Shown: positions 1-6,398, numbered from the stretch's first letter. The stretch is DNA of 6,804 bases from JBARKJ01 sp049801375 (GCA_049801375.1 JBARKJ010000131.1:1-6804); one strand, 5' to 3'. Numbers and translations: made by a program. The notes: generated by a model not told the origin, from the sequence alone.

Positions 1-431
1 ACTCGCACCTGGACTTCGACCTCGAATTAGTTAAAAGCCAGTCGTCGGAGAACCCGGTCTATTACGTCCAGTACGCGCACGCGCGGCTTGCCTCCGTGTT
101 CCGCCAGGCCGAGGAGAAGGGCATCACCCTCCCGCCGATTACGCAGGTGGACCTCACGCGCCTTGTCCTCCCGGAGGAAATGGCGATACTGAAGATGTTG
201 TCCGCATTCCCGGAACTGGTAGAGAAGGCTTCGCTGGCTTTAGAGCCTCACAGGCTGACCTATTACCTCCAGGAGCTTGCGGGTATGCTGCACAGCTATT
301 ACTTCAAGCACAAGTTCATCTCGGACGACCTGGAGCTTTCATACGCCCGCATGCACCTCGTGAAAGCGGTCCGGCAGGTTATCGCGACTGCGCTTAATCT
401 GCTTGGCGTCAGCGCGCCGGAAAGTATGTAG
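1..431 (+). CDS. argS: Arginyl-tRNA synthetase, C-terminal part (5' end outside the window)
   Basis: Class I arginyl-tRNA synthetase, a cytoplasmic enzyme that charges tRNA-Arg with arginine using ATP. The open frame enters at base 3 with no start codon, and 142 residues are visible before the TAG at 429-431. This covers the DALR anticodon-binding domain. The segment NPVYYVQYAHAR, near visible residue 18, is the conserved junction between catalytic core and anticodon domain in bacterial ArgRS. The helical stretch YYFKHKFISDD and the C-terminus GVSAPESM fit the usual ArgRS ending (commonly APERM). The GTG at 96 is an internal codon, since homology runs through it without a break. The HIGH and KMSKS-type catalytic regions lie outside the window. 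prmA follows on the same strand after 64 bp and is probably cotranscribed. Identity is near certain; only the length is unknown. Confidence 0.96.
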   Translation, partial: SHLDFDLELVKSQSSENPVYYVQYAHARLASVFRQAEEKGITLPPITQVDLTRLVLPEEMAILKMLSAFPELVEKASLALEPHRLTYYLQELAGMLHSYYFKHKFISDDLELSYARMHLVKAVRQVIATALNLLGVSAPESM

Positions 432-432
432 G

Positions 433-473
433 CCTCACCCCCCCTTTTGAAGGGGGCAGGGGGCGTTATGAGG
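433..473. repeat. GC-rich inverted repeat in the argS-prmA gap
   Basis: CCCCCTT (440-446) pairs with AAGGGGG (450-456) around a 3-nt TTG loop, and CCTCA (433-437) pairs with TGAGG (469-473) outside it. A second G run at 459-463 could compete for the C run. No T tract follows, so a standard intrinsic terminator is not supported. The hairpin could be a dispersed intergenic palindrome, an mRNA processing site or a weak attenuator before prmA. The structure is seen directly; its role is unknown. Confidence 0.6.
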
Positions 474-495
474 TTATCATTCCGAGGCATTCATA

Positions 496-1368
496 ATGTT
501 TTTTCAGTTAAAAATATCTCTCCCCGCCGCGCTCCGCGAACCGGTCACCGCCGTACTGTACGACATGGGCTGTGAAGGTATCGAAGAGAAGGACGACGCG
601 CTGATTGCATATTTCCCCGATTCCGCCAGCCTGGACGAAATAAGGGACGCACTGTCAGGGTTCGATGGCCTTTCGTTCTCCAATGAGGCCGTGGAGGAGA
701 AGGACTGGCAGGCGGAGTGGAAAGAGCGGTTCGAGTGCGTCCGGGCTGCGGGGTTTCTCATCTGCCCGCCGTGGAAAGCTCCAAGTTTACCCGCCCCACC
801 CGCGGGAGAGAAGCTGCTTCTCCTCGACCCCGGAAACGCGTTCGGCGCGGGAGACCACGTAACCACGCTCACGGTGCTGAAGCTCCTTAAAAAATGGGCG
901 GATAAGCAGGAAAACCTGAAGGAAAACCTCAACACAAAATCACTTCTCGACCTCGGCACGGGCACGGGAATCCTTGCCATCGGCGCTTGCATGATGGGCG
1001 TGGGGGATGTGACGGCGGTTGATACGGATGCAAGTTCGGTGGAGGCCACAGAGAATAATTTCGCGCTTAACGGACTGGCCGGCAAGGCCCGCATAATCCA
1101 CGGAGACATCAGGGACGCGGGAGCCGGCTACGACGTCGTCCTGGCGAACATTTTTTTAGAGCCTTTGCTGGAACTGATGCATTTAATCTCTGCCGTGCTG
1201 AAGCCGGGCGGGACGCTGATAATATCCGGCCTGCTGGTAGGGCAGGAGGAGGCCGTTCTTCGTGAGGCTGACCGGGAGGGGCTTTTAATAGTCGAAAGCG
1301 TTATAGAAAATGGCTGGTTCAGCGCTACTCTGACTCTGACGGCTGGCCATGTTCTGGGGCGTAGTTAG
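496..1368 (+). CDS. prmA: Ribosomal protein L11 methyltransferase PrmA
   Basis: SAM-dependent methyltransferase that, in characterised homologs, trimethylates lysines and the N-terminal amino group of ribosomal protein L11. It has 290 residues, the usual family length. The N-terminal substrate-recognition domain spans about 1-70. DWQAEWKERF (70-79) and DPGNAFGAGDHVTT (111-124) are PrmA signatures. LDLGTGTGIL (151-160) is SAM motif I, AVDTD (174-178) carries the acidic residue for the ribose, ANIFLEPL (217-224) matches the family ANI motif, and LKPGGTLIISG (235-245) is the typical post-motif strand. The ATG at 496 has a weak GAGG-like site about 8 nt upstream and starts exactly where family members start. 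A 12-nt tandem duplication at 910-933 (ENLK/ENLN) slightly lengthens the linker before motif I. The last 44 bp overlap the end of the convergent PBP gene. Confidence 0.96.
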   Translation: MFFQLKISLPAALREPVTAVLYDMGCEGIEEKDDALIAYFPDSASLDEIRDALSGFDGLSFSNEAVEEKDWQAEWKERFECVRAAGFLICPPWKAPSLPAPPAGEKLLLLDPGNAFGAGDHVTTLTVLKLLKKWADKQENLKENLNTKSLLDLGTGTGILAIGACMMGVGDVTAVDTDASSVEATENNFALNGLAGKARIIHGDIRDAGAGYDVVLANIFLEPLLELMHLISAVLKPGGTLIISGLLVGQEEAVLREADREGLLIVESVIENGWFSATLTLTAGHVLGRS

Positions 1369-3304
1369 GGCCAGACGATGTATCGGGTTCTTCCGCCGCC
1401 GGGGCCTCCGGCTGGACGTTATCCGGCATGGCTGCGATATTTGACTTCGGTTCCGCATGGTTCCTGTATCCGGGAGGCATCGGGAAATTCTCATAAGGCA
1501 CTTTAAGTTCCCGCACGTAATTCTTCATAAAATCTAGCCAAATAGGTAATGCCGCCCGCGCGCCGGTCTCCCGGCTCCCTATTTCCTTGTGGTCGTCGTA
1601 GCCCACCCATACGCCGGTGACCATGCTGGGGACATAGCCTATGAACCAGGCGTCGTTATATTTCGACGTCGTGCCGGTCTTGCCCGCCGCTGGCCTGCCA
1701 AGCGAGCTGGCCTGATAGCCGGTGCCGAAACGGACCACGCCCGTCAGCATGTCCGTCATCTCCTCCGCCGTGTCCGGCGAAATAGCCTGCCTTGCCACGG
1801 GGGGGGCATCATCCACCACCCGGCCCTCCCTGTCCGTAATCTTGATGATGCCGGCGGGGGCGGTATAGATGCCGTAGTTGTCGAAGACGGCGTAGGCGGT
1901 GGCCATCTCAATAAGCGTCACGTCGGACGCCCCCAGCGCGAGCGGCAGGTACGGCGAGAGCGGGGTGGAAATCCCCAGCTTCCTCGCGTACTCCACGGCG
2001 GTGGGGATGCCCACCTGCGACAGCAGTTTCACGGCGACTACGTTAATCGACAGCGCCAGGGCGCGCCGGAGCGTCACTTTGCCCTCGAACTTATCGTCGA
2101 AGTTTGTCGGCCTCCACAACAGGCCAGCCCGTGCGCCGGGATAGGATACCGGGGCGTCCACTATGGTGTCGTCCGGGCCGAAACCCTTATCCAGCGCGGC
2201 GGCGTATACTATGGGTTTGAATGCGGAGCCGGGCTGCCGAAGCGCCTGGATGGAGCGGTTAAACTCGCTCTTGTAGAAGTCCCGGCCCCCCACCATCGCC
2301 CTGATATAGCCGGTATGCGGCTCGACGGCCAGGAGCGCGCCCTGCATCTGCTGGTCGTCCCTTGGGTGGCGCTTCTCTATCTGCTGAAGGCCCTTCTCCA
2401 TCGCCTCTTCCGCCATCTGCTGCATCTGGTAATTCAGCGTGGTATAGACGTTCAGGCCGCCCTGGTAGAGCGTGGTCTCACCGTATTTCTCGTCAAGCTT
2501 CTCGCGGATGTACTCCACGAAATAAGGCGCCTTGAACTGCTCCTTTTTTACCGGGATGCGCACGAAAGGCTCATTCTCGGCGGCCAGCATTTGTTTCTTG
2601 TCTATGAACCCTTCCGCCAGCATACGCCTCAGGACGTGCGCCCGGCGGGAATACGCGAGCTGGAGGTCGTTCAGCGGAGAGTATCTGGTGGGCGCGGCCG
2701 GAAGTCCGGCGAGTATCGCGCCTTCGGCAAGGGTGAGTTTGCTGACGGGCTTTCCGAAATAAGTATGGGCCGCCGCCTCTACGCCGTAGGCCCCGCTTCC
2801 GAGATAGACCTGGTTCAGGTACAGGTCGAGGATTTCATCTTTGGTGTAATGCCGCTCTATCTGGATGGCGATGTACGCCTCTTTCAGCTTCCTTGAAAAG
2901 GTCCTCTCCGGAGCAAGGAACATCATCTTCGCGAGCTGCTGGGTGATGCTCGAACCGCCCTGGACTATCCTGCCCGCCCGGATGTTCTGATACATCGCGC
3001 GGATGATGCCGGAGAAGTCTATGCCGGCGTGGGAGTAAAAGCGCGGGTCCTCGACGGCTAGGAAGGCGTCTATGACATTCTTCGGGACAGCCGAGATGGG
3101 GACAGGGGTCCGGTTCTCCATGTAGAACTCTGCCAGCAGCTCGCCGTCGTCGGAGAAAATCCGGGTCGTCGCGCTGGGCTTATACTCTTCCAGGGACGTT
3201 ACTTCCGGCAGGCCGCCGATATGCGCAAGCAGGAAACCCGCCGTAGCCCCCAGGATTACCGCGAGCGCCGCCCCCGCGATTAGAACTTTTGTCCAGACTT
3301 GCAT
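1325..3304 (-). CDS. mrcA: Class A penicillin-binding protein (PBP1A-type glycosyltransferase/transpeptidase)
   Basis: Bifunctional peptidoglycan synthase of the inner membrane: it polymerises lipid II and cross-links stem peptides. From the ATG at 3304 it has 659 residues. A short cytoplasmic tail is followed by one membrane helix (about 7-28). The GT51 domain (about 40-215) shows EDPRFYSHAGID (85-96, catalytic Glu85), GGSSITQQLAK (116-126) and the LYLNQVYLGSGAYGVE stretch near 161-176. The transpeptidase domain carries SAFK (360-363, nucleophile Ser360), SIN (419-421) and KTGT (542-545). The Pro/Ala/Glu-rich tail after about 610 is low complexity. It is shorter than E. coli PBP1A (about 850) because the linker between domains is small. 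A TTG at 3334 would add 10 residues, but neither start has a Shine-Dalgarno site, and a TATAAT lies 6 nt before the ATG, so the ATG is preferred. The mrcA name denotes type, not proven orthology (ponA is equivalent). Confidence 0.95.
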   Translation of the reverse strand: MQVWTKVLIAGAALAVILGATAGFLLAHIGGLPEVTSLEEYKPSATTRIFSDDGELLAEFYMENRTPVPISAVPKNVIDAFLAVEDPRFYSHAGIDFSGIIRAMYQNIRAGRIVQGGSSITQQLAKMMFLAPERTFSRKLKEAYIAIQIERHYTKDEILDLYLNQVYLGSGAYGVEAAAHTYFGKPVSKLTLAEGAILAGLPAAPTRYSPLNDLQLAYSRRAHVLRRMLAEGFIDKKQMLAAENEPFVRIPVKKEQFKAPYFVEYIREKLDEKYGETTLYQGGLNVYTTLNYQMQQMAEEAMEKGLQQIEKRHPRDDQQMQGALLAVEPHTGYIRAMVGGRDFYKSEFNRSIQALRQPGSAFKPIVYAAALDKGFGPDDTIVDAPVSYPGARAGLLWRPTNFDDKFEGKVTLRRALALSINVVAVKLLSQVGIPTAVEYARKLGISTPLSPYLPLALGASDVTLIEMATAYAVFDNYGIYTAPAGIIKITDREGRVVDDAPPVARQAISPDTAEEMTDMLTGVVRFGTGYQASSLGRPAAGKTGTTSKYNDAWFIGYVPSMVTGVWVGYDDHKEIGSRETGARAALPIWLDFMKNYVRELKVPYENFPMPPGYRNHAEPKSNIAAMPDNVQPEAPAAEEPDTSSGPNYAPEHGQPSESE

Positions 3305-3310
3305 AAGGGA

Positions 3311-3339
3311 ATTATAAACTGATTTCAACCCCAAGTAAA
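3311..3339 (-). promoter_or_regulatory. Candidate promoter of the PBP gene, possibly giving a leaderless mRNA
   Basis: On the minus strand TTTACT (3339-3334, four of six matches to TTGACA) is separated by 17 bp from a perfect TATAAT (3316-3311). Only six bases (TCCCTT) lie between TATAAT and the ATG at 3304. Transcription would therefore begin at or next to the start codon, and no ribosome-binding site is visible. Confidence 0.5.
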
Positions 3340-3372
3340 GCGCCGGGATGCATGGAAAACGGGTTGGAATGT

Positions 3373-3418
3373 GGGCTTAGTATAGCCAAGCCCCTTCCTA
3401 AGATTCAGGAGGGGGCTT
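3373..3418 (-). terminator. Hairpin between the propeller gene and the PBP gene, possible terminator
   Basis: AAGCCCCTTCCT (3388-3399) and AGGAGGGGGCTT (3407-3418) form a 12-bp stem with one G-T wobble and a 7-nt loop, 22 nt beyond the stop codon of the minus-strand propeller gene. A third arm, GGGCTT (3373-3378), can also pair with the AAGCCC at 3388-3393. No U tract follows on either strand, so termination is inferred from position and stem strength only. Confidence 0.5.
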
Positions 3419-3440
3419 AAGGTGCTGTGAATTATTGGAT

Positions 3441-5414
3441 TTACTTCAGGTTAATAAACAAAGTTTTTACCGGACTCCCATCGTCCAGCATAACCTGTAG
3501 TTGCCACTTGCCGGTCGCAAGGCCAACGGTATTCAGGCTGTAGACGTACCGGTTAGCAGTTGGGTCGTACTGGAATACATTGCCTGTGTTCGTGCCGGAA
3601 GCCGGCGTAACCGGGACACCGCCGGGGGACTTTAGCATGAGCGTCGCGGATGCCGTAGATATGTAATTCCCCTTTGCGTCCTTAAGCTGGAACGTAACCG
3701 AAACGGCGCTTCCCGTCGTAAATACTTTCCCTCTCAGGGGCAAAAACTTGCTGAAGACATAGCGGACGGAGTAGGTAGCGCTCTTGACGGCGGTATTGCC
3801 CGCATTGTCCGTGGCGTTGACCGTATAGGTGAATATGCCTGCATGGTTCGCGTTCCCGCCGGTCAAGGCCGCGTCCTTGCTTGCCAAGCCGCAGAGTTTA
3901 TCCGTCGCGGTATAGCGCGCGGTGGGAATTGTACGTCCCAGGATGTAGACCGCGCCATTTCTGATGCCGGTGATTTTTATTGCCGGAGGGGTCTTGTCGA
4001 TGTTTATGTTTAGAGTATGCGGTGATTCCTGATTTCCAGCGTTATCGACGGCGTAGTAGGTTACCTTATGATATCCCTCAGAAGTAATGCTTAGAGTTGC
4101 CGCGCTCCCGGCGGTTACCGTCATGCGGCGGTTATCCAGTTTCGTGCATATCTCTTTTACCCCAAGGGCGGAGAAGGAAATTCCTACGTTCGAGACGTAC
4201 CAGCCGTTAGCGCCTGCCGTGCCGTTAACTGTCGCCGTTGTAGTCAGAGGGGCGTTGGCGGCGAAGTTGGCCGTAATAGACATATCTTTATTCATTGTGA
4301 CGGTCAAGGGATTCTCCATCGTCTCAGCATAACCGGACCATCCGGTGAACTGGCAACCTTGGGCAGGCTTGGCCGTCAATGTAACCTGCGTGTCTGGTTG
4401 GTAGGGCCCCTGCGCGGAGAGAGTAACACTGCCATTGGCGGCAGGATTTGCCGAAACTGTGAGATTATAAAACACGTTCAACGCTATGCCAAGCGGGACT
4501 TCGTGCGTGTTGGCCAGTATGCCGCCAAGATTGCCTAGGCTGGTTCCCCCCGTACCATCCAGGTTCGCAGCTACCACCGAACTGGTAGTAGTGAGGTCAA
4601 TATTGTCAACGCCTTCATTAGTTACATATATCTTTCCCCCTGCCATGTCCACGGCTATCCCGGTAGGCTTGACAAGGGTACCATTCAGGTCGCCCAGGCT
4701 TTCCCCGCCCGTGCCGTCCAGGTTCGCCACGCTTACCGTATTATTATGATAATTGGTGACATACATCTTGCCATGGTCCGTGTCAAGCGCTATGCCCCAT
4801 GGGAAATCGAGGGTGCCGCCGAGGTTGCCGAGGTTTACCCCACCCGTGCCGTCCAGGTTTGCCACGCTTACAGTATTAATATCGGGGTTAAGGACGTACA
4901 TCTTGCCATTGACCAGGTCCAGAGCTATGCCGCCCGGGTCGCTGAGCGTGCCATTAAGATTACCGAGATTAACGGGTCCCGTGCGGTCAAGGTTCTCCTC
5001 GACAATACTGTTATTATCCGATGTCCCGTATATTTTCCCATGTATAGCGTCCAGAGCTATATCTCTGATAGTATAATTTAATATGCCTTCCGCAGGGTTG
5101 TCGCCAGGGCCTTCGACATAGGCTAAATAAACGCCCCCGGTTCCATCCGAATTCGCCACGAACAACCTGTTATCGGGTTCGACCGTCGCATAAATCTTCT
5201 CATGAACCGCATCGAAGGCTATGCCCCCCGTCTGGCCGCCAAGGCCATAAAAGTTCGCTCCCGTGCCATCCAGGTTCGCCACGGTCACGCCGCCGTCACC
5301 GTTCATTACATACATCTTGCCGTCAGCGTTTGCTGTCCCCGCGTTCAGCATCAGGCACGCAGTAATTGCAAACGCCATGACAAGAAAGCCTATTAATTTC
5401 ATAGTAATACACAT
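3441..5414 (-). CDS. Exported YWTD-type beta-propeller protein with InlB-like, Ig-like and PxKF-like domains
   Basis: Predicted envelope or secreted protein of 657 residues; ligand unknown. A Sec signal covers 1-30 with likely cleavage at ANA|DG (30/31). ITAC (17-20) also fits a lipobox, so lipid anchoring at Cys20 is an alternative. Residues 33-313 hold six repeats with the pattern GIALD..GK(M/I)Y.TN...VANLDGTGG..LGNL, with KMY/KIY at 33, 73, 127, 171, 216 and 261. This is the layout of a six-bladed YWTD (LDL-receptor class B-like) propeller closed by a final GIALN strand. Residues 315-385 (GSVTLSAQGPY, GCQFTGWSG, ITANFA) match the divergent InlB B-repeat, about 388-550 contain two Ig-like segments with AVDNAGN and ATDNAGN motifs, and 552-657 resemble the PxKF domain. 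No LPXTG or PEP-CTERM anchor is present. The ATG at 5414 is supported by GGGAGG six bases upstream; an in-frame ATG at 5402 is the alternative. It probably acts in binding or adhesion, which is inference. Confidence 0.9.
   Translation of the reverse strand: MCITMKLIGFLVMAFAITACLMLNAGTANADGKMYVMNGDGGVTVANLDGTGANFYGLGGQTGGIAFDAVHEKIYATVEPDNRLFVANSDGTGGVYLAYVEGPGDNPAEGILNYTIRDIALDAIHGKIYGTSDNNSIVEENLDRTGPVNLGNLNGTLSDPGGIALDLVNGKMYVLNPDINTVSVANLDGTGGVNLGNLGGTLDFPWGIALDTDHGKMYVTNYHNNTVSVANLDGTGGESLGDLNGTLVKPTGIAVDMAGGKIYVTNEGVDNIDLTTTSSVVAANLDGTGGTSLGNLGGILANTHEVPLGIALNVFYNLTVSANPAANGSVTLSAQGPYQPDTQVTLTAKPAQGCQFTGWSGYAETMENPLTVTMNKDMSITANFAANAPLTTTATVNGTAGANGWYVSNVGISFSALGVKEICTKLDNRRMTVTAGSAATLSITSEGYHKVTYYAVDNAGNQESPHTLNINIDKTPPAIKITGIRNGAVYILGRTIPTARYTATDKLCGLASKDAALTGGNANHAGIFTYTVNATDNAGNTAVKSATYSVRYVFSKFLPLRGKVFTTGSAVSVTFQLKDAKGNYISTASATLMLKSPGGVPVTPASGTNTGNVFQYDPTANRYVYSLNTVGLATGKWQLQVMLDDGSPVKTLFINLK
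4476..5318 (-). repeat. Intragenic tandem repeats encoding the six propeller blades
   Basis: Blade-encoding units are about 120-160 nt long, with a 135-nt period in the best conserved part. The plus-strand stretch GTGCCGTCCAGGTT starts at 4711 and again at 4846, exactly 135 bp apart, and related versions occur near 4551 and 5271. The fourth and fifth blades are nearly identical in their NTVSVANLDGTGG segments, which suggests recent duplication or gene conversion. The outer blades are more diverged. Confidence 0.85.
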
Positions 5415-5528
5415 TTCTTTCCTCCCAGGCTTAAAAAGAGACGTTGAAATGCGAATAAAATGGAGCTCTTGACTTAGGAGGGTTCTTGCGGCTCGAACAA
5501 ATGTAAAACTATTTACGATTCATTACTA

Positions 5529-5557
5529 AAAATACCTTTAATATGAGAAGCTGTCAA
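5529..5557 (-). promoter_or_regulatory. Promoter of the propeller protein gene
   Basis: On the minus strand a perfect TTGACA (5557-5552) is followed after 17 bp by TATTTT (5534-5529, four of six matches to TATAAT). Start of transcription is expected near 5522, giving an untranslated leader of about 108 nt ahead of the ATG at 5414. No clear riboswitch fold was recognised in that leader. Confidence 0.6.
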
Positions 5558-5582
5558 ACCGAAGTTCCTCCCGCGTCTTATT

Positions 5583-5591
5583 TGGTATAAT
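5583..5591 (+). promoter_or_regulatory. Extended -10 promoter of the first DUF488 gene
   Basis: TGGTATAAT is an exact extended -10 element (TGn plus TATAAT). No good -35 lies at the standard distance, which is common for extended -10 promoters. The expected start near 5598 leaves a leader of about 28 nt containing the AGGAGG site. It is back to back with the minus-strand promoter at 5529-5557. Confidence 0.6.
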
Positions 5592-5625
5592 TATCAATAT
5601 AGCTTGCGAGGAGGTTGATTATATT

Positions 5626-5997
5626 ATGAAGATAAACATAAAACGTGCATACGACCCGCCCGCGAGGGGCGACGGCGTCCGTATACTGGTGGACAGGCTC
5701 TGGCCGAGGGGTATCGCGAAGGAAAAACTTAAACTTGACTTGTGGTTAAAGGACATCGCGCCGTCTGATACCCTGCGCCGATGGTTCTCGCACGACCCGG
5801 AGCGCTGGGACGAGTTTAAAGCCCATTATTTCGAAGAGTTGGACGCGAACAGGGAGGCGGTGGAGCGCATAATGCAGGAGGCGAAGAAGCGGTCCGTGAC
5901 GCTCCTCTTTTCCTCTAAAGAGCTGGAGTTTAACAATGCCGTTGCGCTGAAGGAGTACCTGGAAAAGGGAGTAAAGGAGGAAGTCCGCGCGGCCTGA
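5626..5997 (+). CDS. DUF488/YeaO-family protein, canonical copy
   Basis: Small soluble protein of 123 residues, the usual length of the YeaO branch of DUF488. The family is widely conserved, and I know of no established biochemical function. Signature segments are complete: IKRAYDPP (5-12), DGVRILVDRLWPRG (16-29), DLWLKDIAPS (38-47), WFSHDPERW (53-61) and the C-terminal VTLLFSSKELEFNNA stretch from 91. It has no signal peptide or membrane segment. The start at 5626 has an AGGAGG site (5609-5614) with a rather long 11-nt spacer. The gene is divergent from the propeller gene and convergent with the small membrane protein gene at 6165-6332. A diverged paralog lies about 0.5 kb downstream on the same strand. 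Family membership is secure; the role is open. Confidence 0.93.
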   Translation: MKINIKRAYDPPARGDGVRILVDRLWPRGIAKEKLKLDLWLKDIAPSDTLRRWFSHDPERWDEFKAHYFEELDANREAVERIMQEAKKRSVTLLFSSKELEFNNAVALKEYLEKGVKEEVRAA

Positions 5998-6026
5998 GTA
6001 CCTGGCGGCTGAAGTACCCTTACCCA

Positions 6027-6058
6027 TACCTTAAGAGGCTGATACCTCAAGAGGCCGG
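6027..6058. repeat. Degenerate 16-nt tandem repeat
   Basis: TACCTTAAGAGGCTGA (6027-6042) is followed directly by TACCTCAAGAGGCCGG (6043-6058), 13 of 16 bases identical. The second unit runs into the perfect 10-bp palindrome AGGCCGGCCT (6052-6061). A looser related segment (TACCTGGCGGCTGA) begins at 5998. It lies in the gap between two convergent genes. No function is apparent. Confidence 0.55.
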
Positions 6059-6072
6059 CCTGAATATGCATA

Positions 6073-6117
6073 GGGGCTGGGAAGTAAAAAGCGAGTGCTT
6101 GATACCATCTCAGCCCC
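6073..6117. terminator. Hairpin between convergent genes, possible bidirectional terminator
   Basis: GGGGCTGGGA (6073-6082) pairs with TCTCAGCCCC (6108-6117): ten base pairs with one G-T wobble. The loop contains a small inner hairpin, AAGC-GAGT-GCTT (6089-6100). The site sits between the ends of the first DUF488 gene (5997) and the minus-strand membrane protein gene (6165), where a shared terminator would be expected. No T tract follows the outer stem on either strand, which keeps the call tentative. Confidence 0.35.
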
Positions 6118-6145
6118 GCAAAATACTCTCAGCCCCCTCAAAACT
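6108..6145. repeat. 19-nt tandem direct repeat
   Basis: Two adjacent 19-nt units start with identical TCTCAGCCCC at 6108 and 6127 and continue with similar CAAAA-containing halves. A partial third unit (TTTACAGCC) follows at 6145. Both complete units carry the arm complementary to GGGGCTG at 6073, so two alternative stems are possible. Confidence 0.65.
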
Positions 6146-6164
6146 TTACAGCCACGTCCCTTTG

Positions 6165-6332
6165 TTATAGCACCGTTCTTCTGCGTCCGAAAACCAGCGA
6201 CAGGACAAACAGGATCAGGAATACCACGAACAGCAGCTTTGCAATCCATGCGGCCGTCCCGGCTATCCCCGCAAAGCCGAATATCGCGGCTATTATCGCT
6301 ATAACGAAAAACACTACGGCCCAGTATAACAT
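6165..6332 (-). CDS. DUF1328/UPF0391 (YtjA-like) small membrane protein
   Basis: A 55-residue, very hydrophobic protein. It begins MLYWAVVFFVIAIIAA, continues with FGFAGIAGTAAWIAK and ends in the basic stretch GRRRTVL. This is the standard architecture and length of the DUF1328/UPF0391 family (E. coli YtjA): two membrane helices, about residues 4-20 and 32-48, joined by a Gly/Ala-rich turn, with a positively charged C-terminus probably on the cytoplasmic side. The family function is not known to me. The ATG at 6332 has an excellent AGGAGGTG site (6344-6337 on the minus strand), six bases from the start after GGAGG. A longer minus-strand frame over this region (6031-6360) is a different reading frame without this homology. 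The gene is convergent with the first DUF488 gene and divergent from the second. Confidence 0.93.
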   Translation of the reverse strand: MLYWAVVFFVIAIIAAIFGFAGIAGTAAWIAKLLFVVFLILFVLSLVFGRRRTVL

Positions 6333-6349
6333 AACTCACCTCCTGTAAT

Positions 6350-6376
6350 CGCCCATCCAAGGCAGGCGGCTGGGCG
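6350..6376 (-). other. Stem-loop in the 5' leader of the DUF1328 gene
   Basis: CGCCCA and TGGGCG form a six-base-pair stem around a 15-nt loop, about 18 nt upstream of the start codon and just before the ribosome-binding site. It could modulate translation or mRNA stability, but a stem of this size also arises by chance. Confidence 0.3.
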
Positions 6377-6384
6377 CTTCACAT

Positions 6385-6398
6385 ACTATAATTATAGT
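6385..6398. promoter_or_regulatory. Perfect 14-bp palindrome ACTATAATTATAGT over the promoter core
   Basis: The sequence equals its own reverse complement and places a TATAAT on both strands (plus 6387-6392, minus 6396-6391). It could be a symmetric bidirectional -10 element or an operator for a dimeric regulator. The plus-strand side has no recognisable -35. Confidence 0.5.

Noticed and set aside
504..1109. 201-codon minus-strand open frame inside prmA
   Set aside because: Ser/Pro/Arg-rich shadow of a clearly coding gene, without homology or its own start signals.
1589..2896. 435-codon plus-strand open frame opposite the PBP gene
   Set aside because: It is antisense to a PBP with all catalytic motifs. 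Its translation is rich in Arg, Gly and His with no recognisable domain, as expected of a GC-rich shadow frame.
3305..3334. TTG start adding 10 residues to the PBP
   Set aside because: No ribosome-binding site for the TTG, and the promoter-like -10 lies between it and the ATG. Not fully excluded.
4486..5081. Several plus-strand frames opposite the propeller repeats
   Set aside because: Repetitive shadows of the blade repeats on the opposite strand; no independent signals.
4476..5318. CRISPR-like spaced repeats
   Set aside because: The units are about 135 bp, in-frame and encode propeller blades; repeat and spacer sizes do not fit CRISPR.
5469..5474. TTGACT as a plus-strand -35 for the first DUF488 gene
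   Set aside because: No -10 sequence at 16-18 bp; the extended -10 at 5583 is a better candidate.
6031..6360. 109-codon minus-strand frame over the DUF1328 gene
   Set aside because: It is in a different frame from the DUF1328 protein, which has family match, length and ribosome-binding site. The longer frame has none of these.
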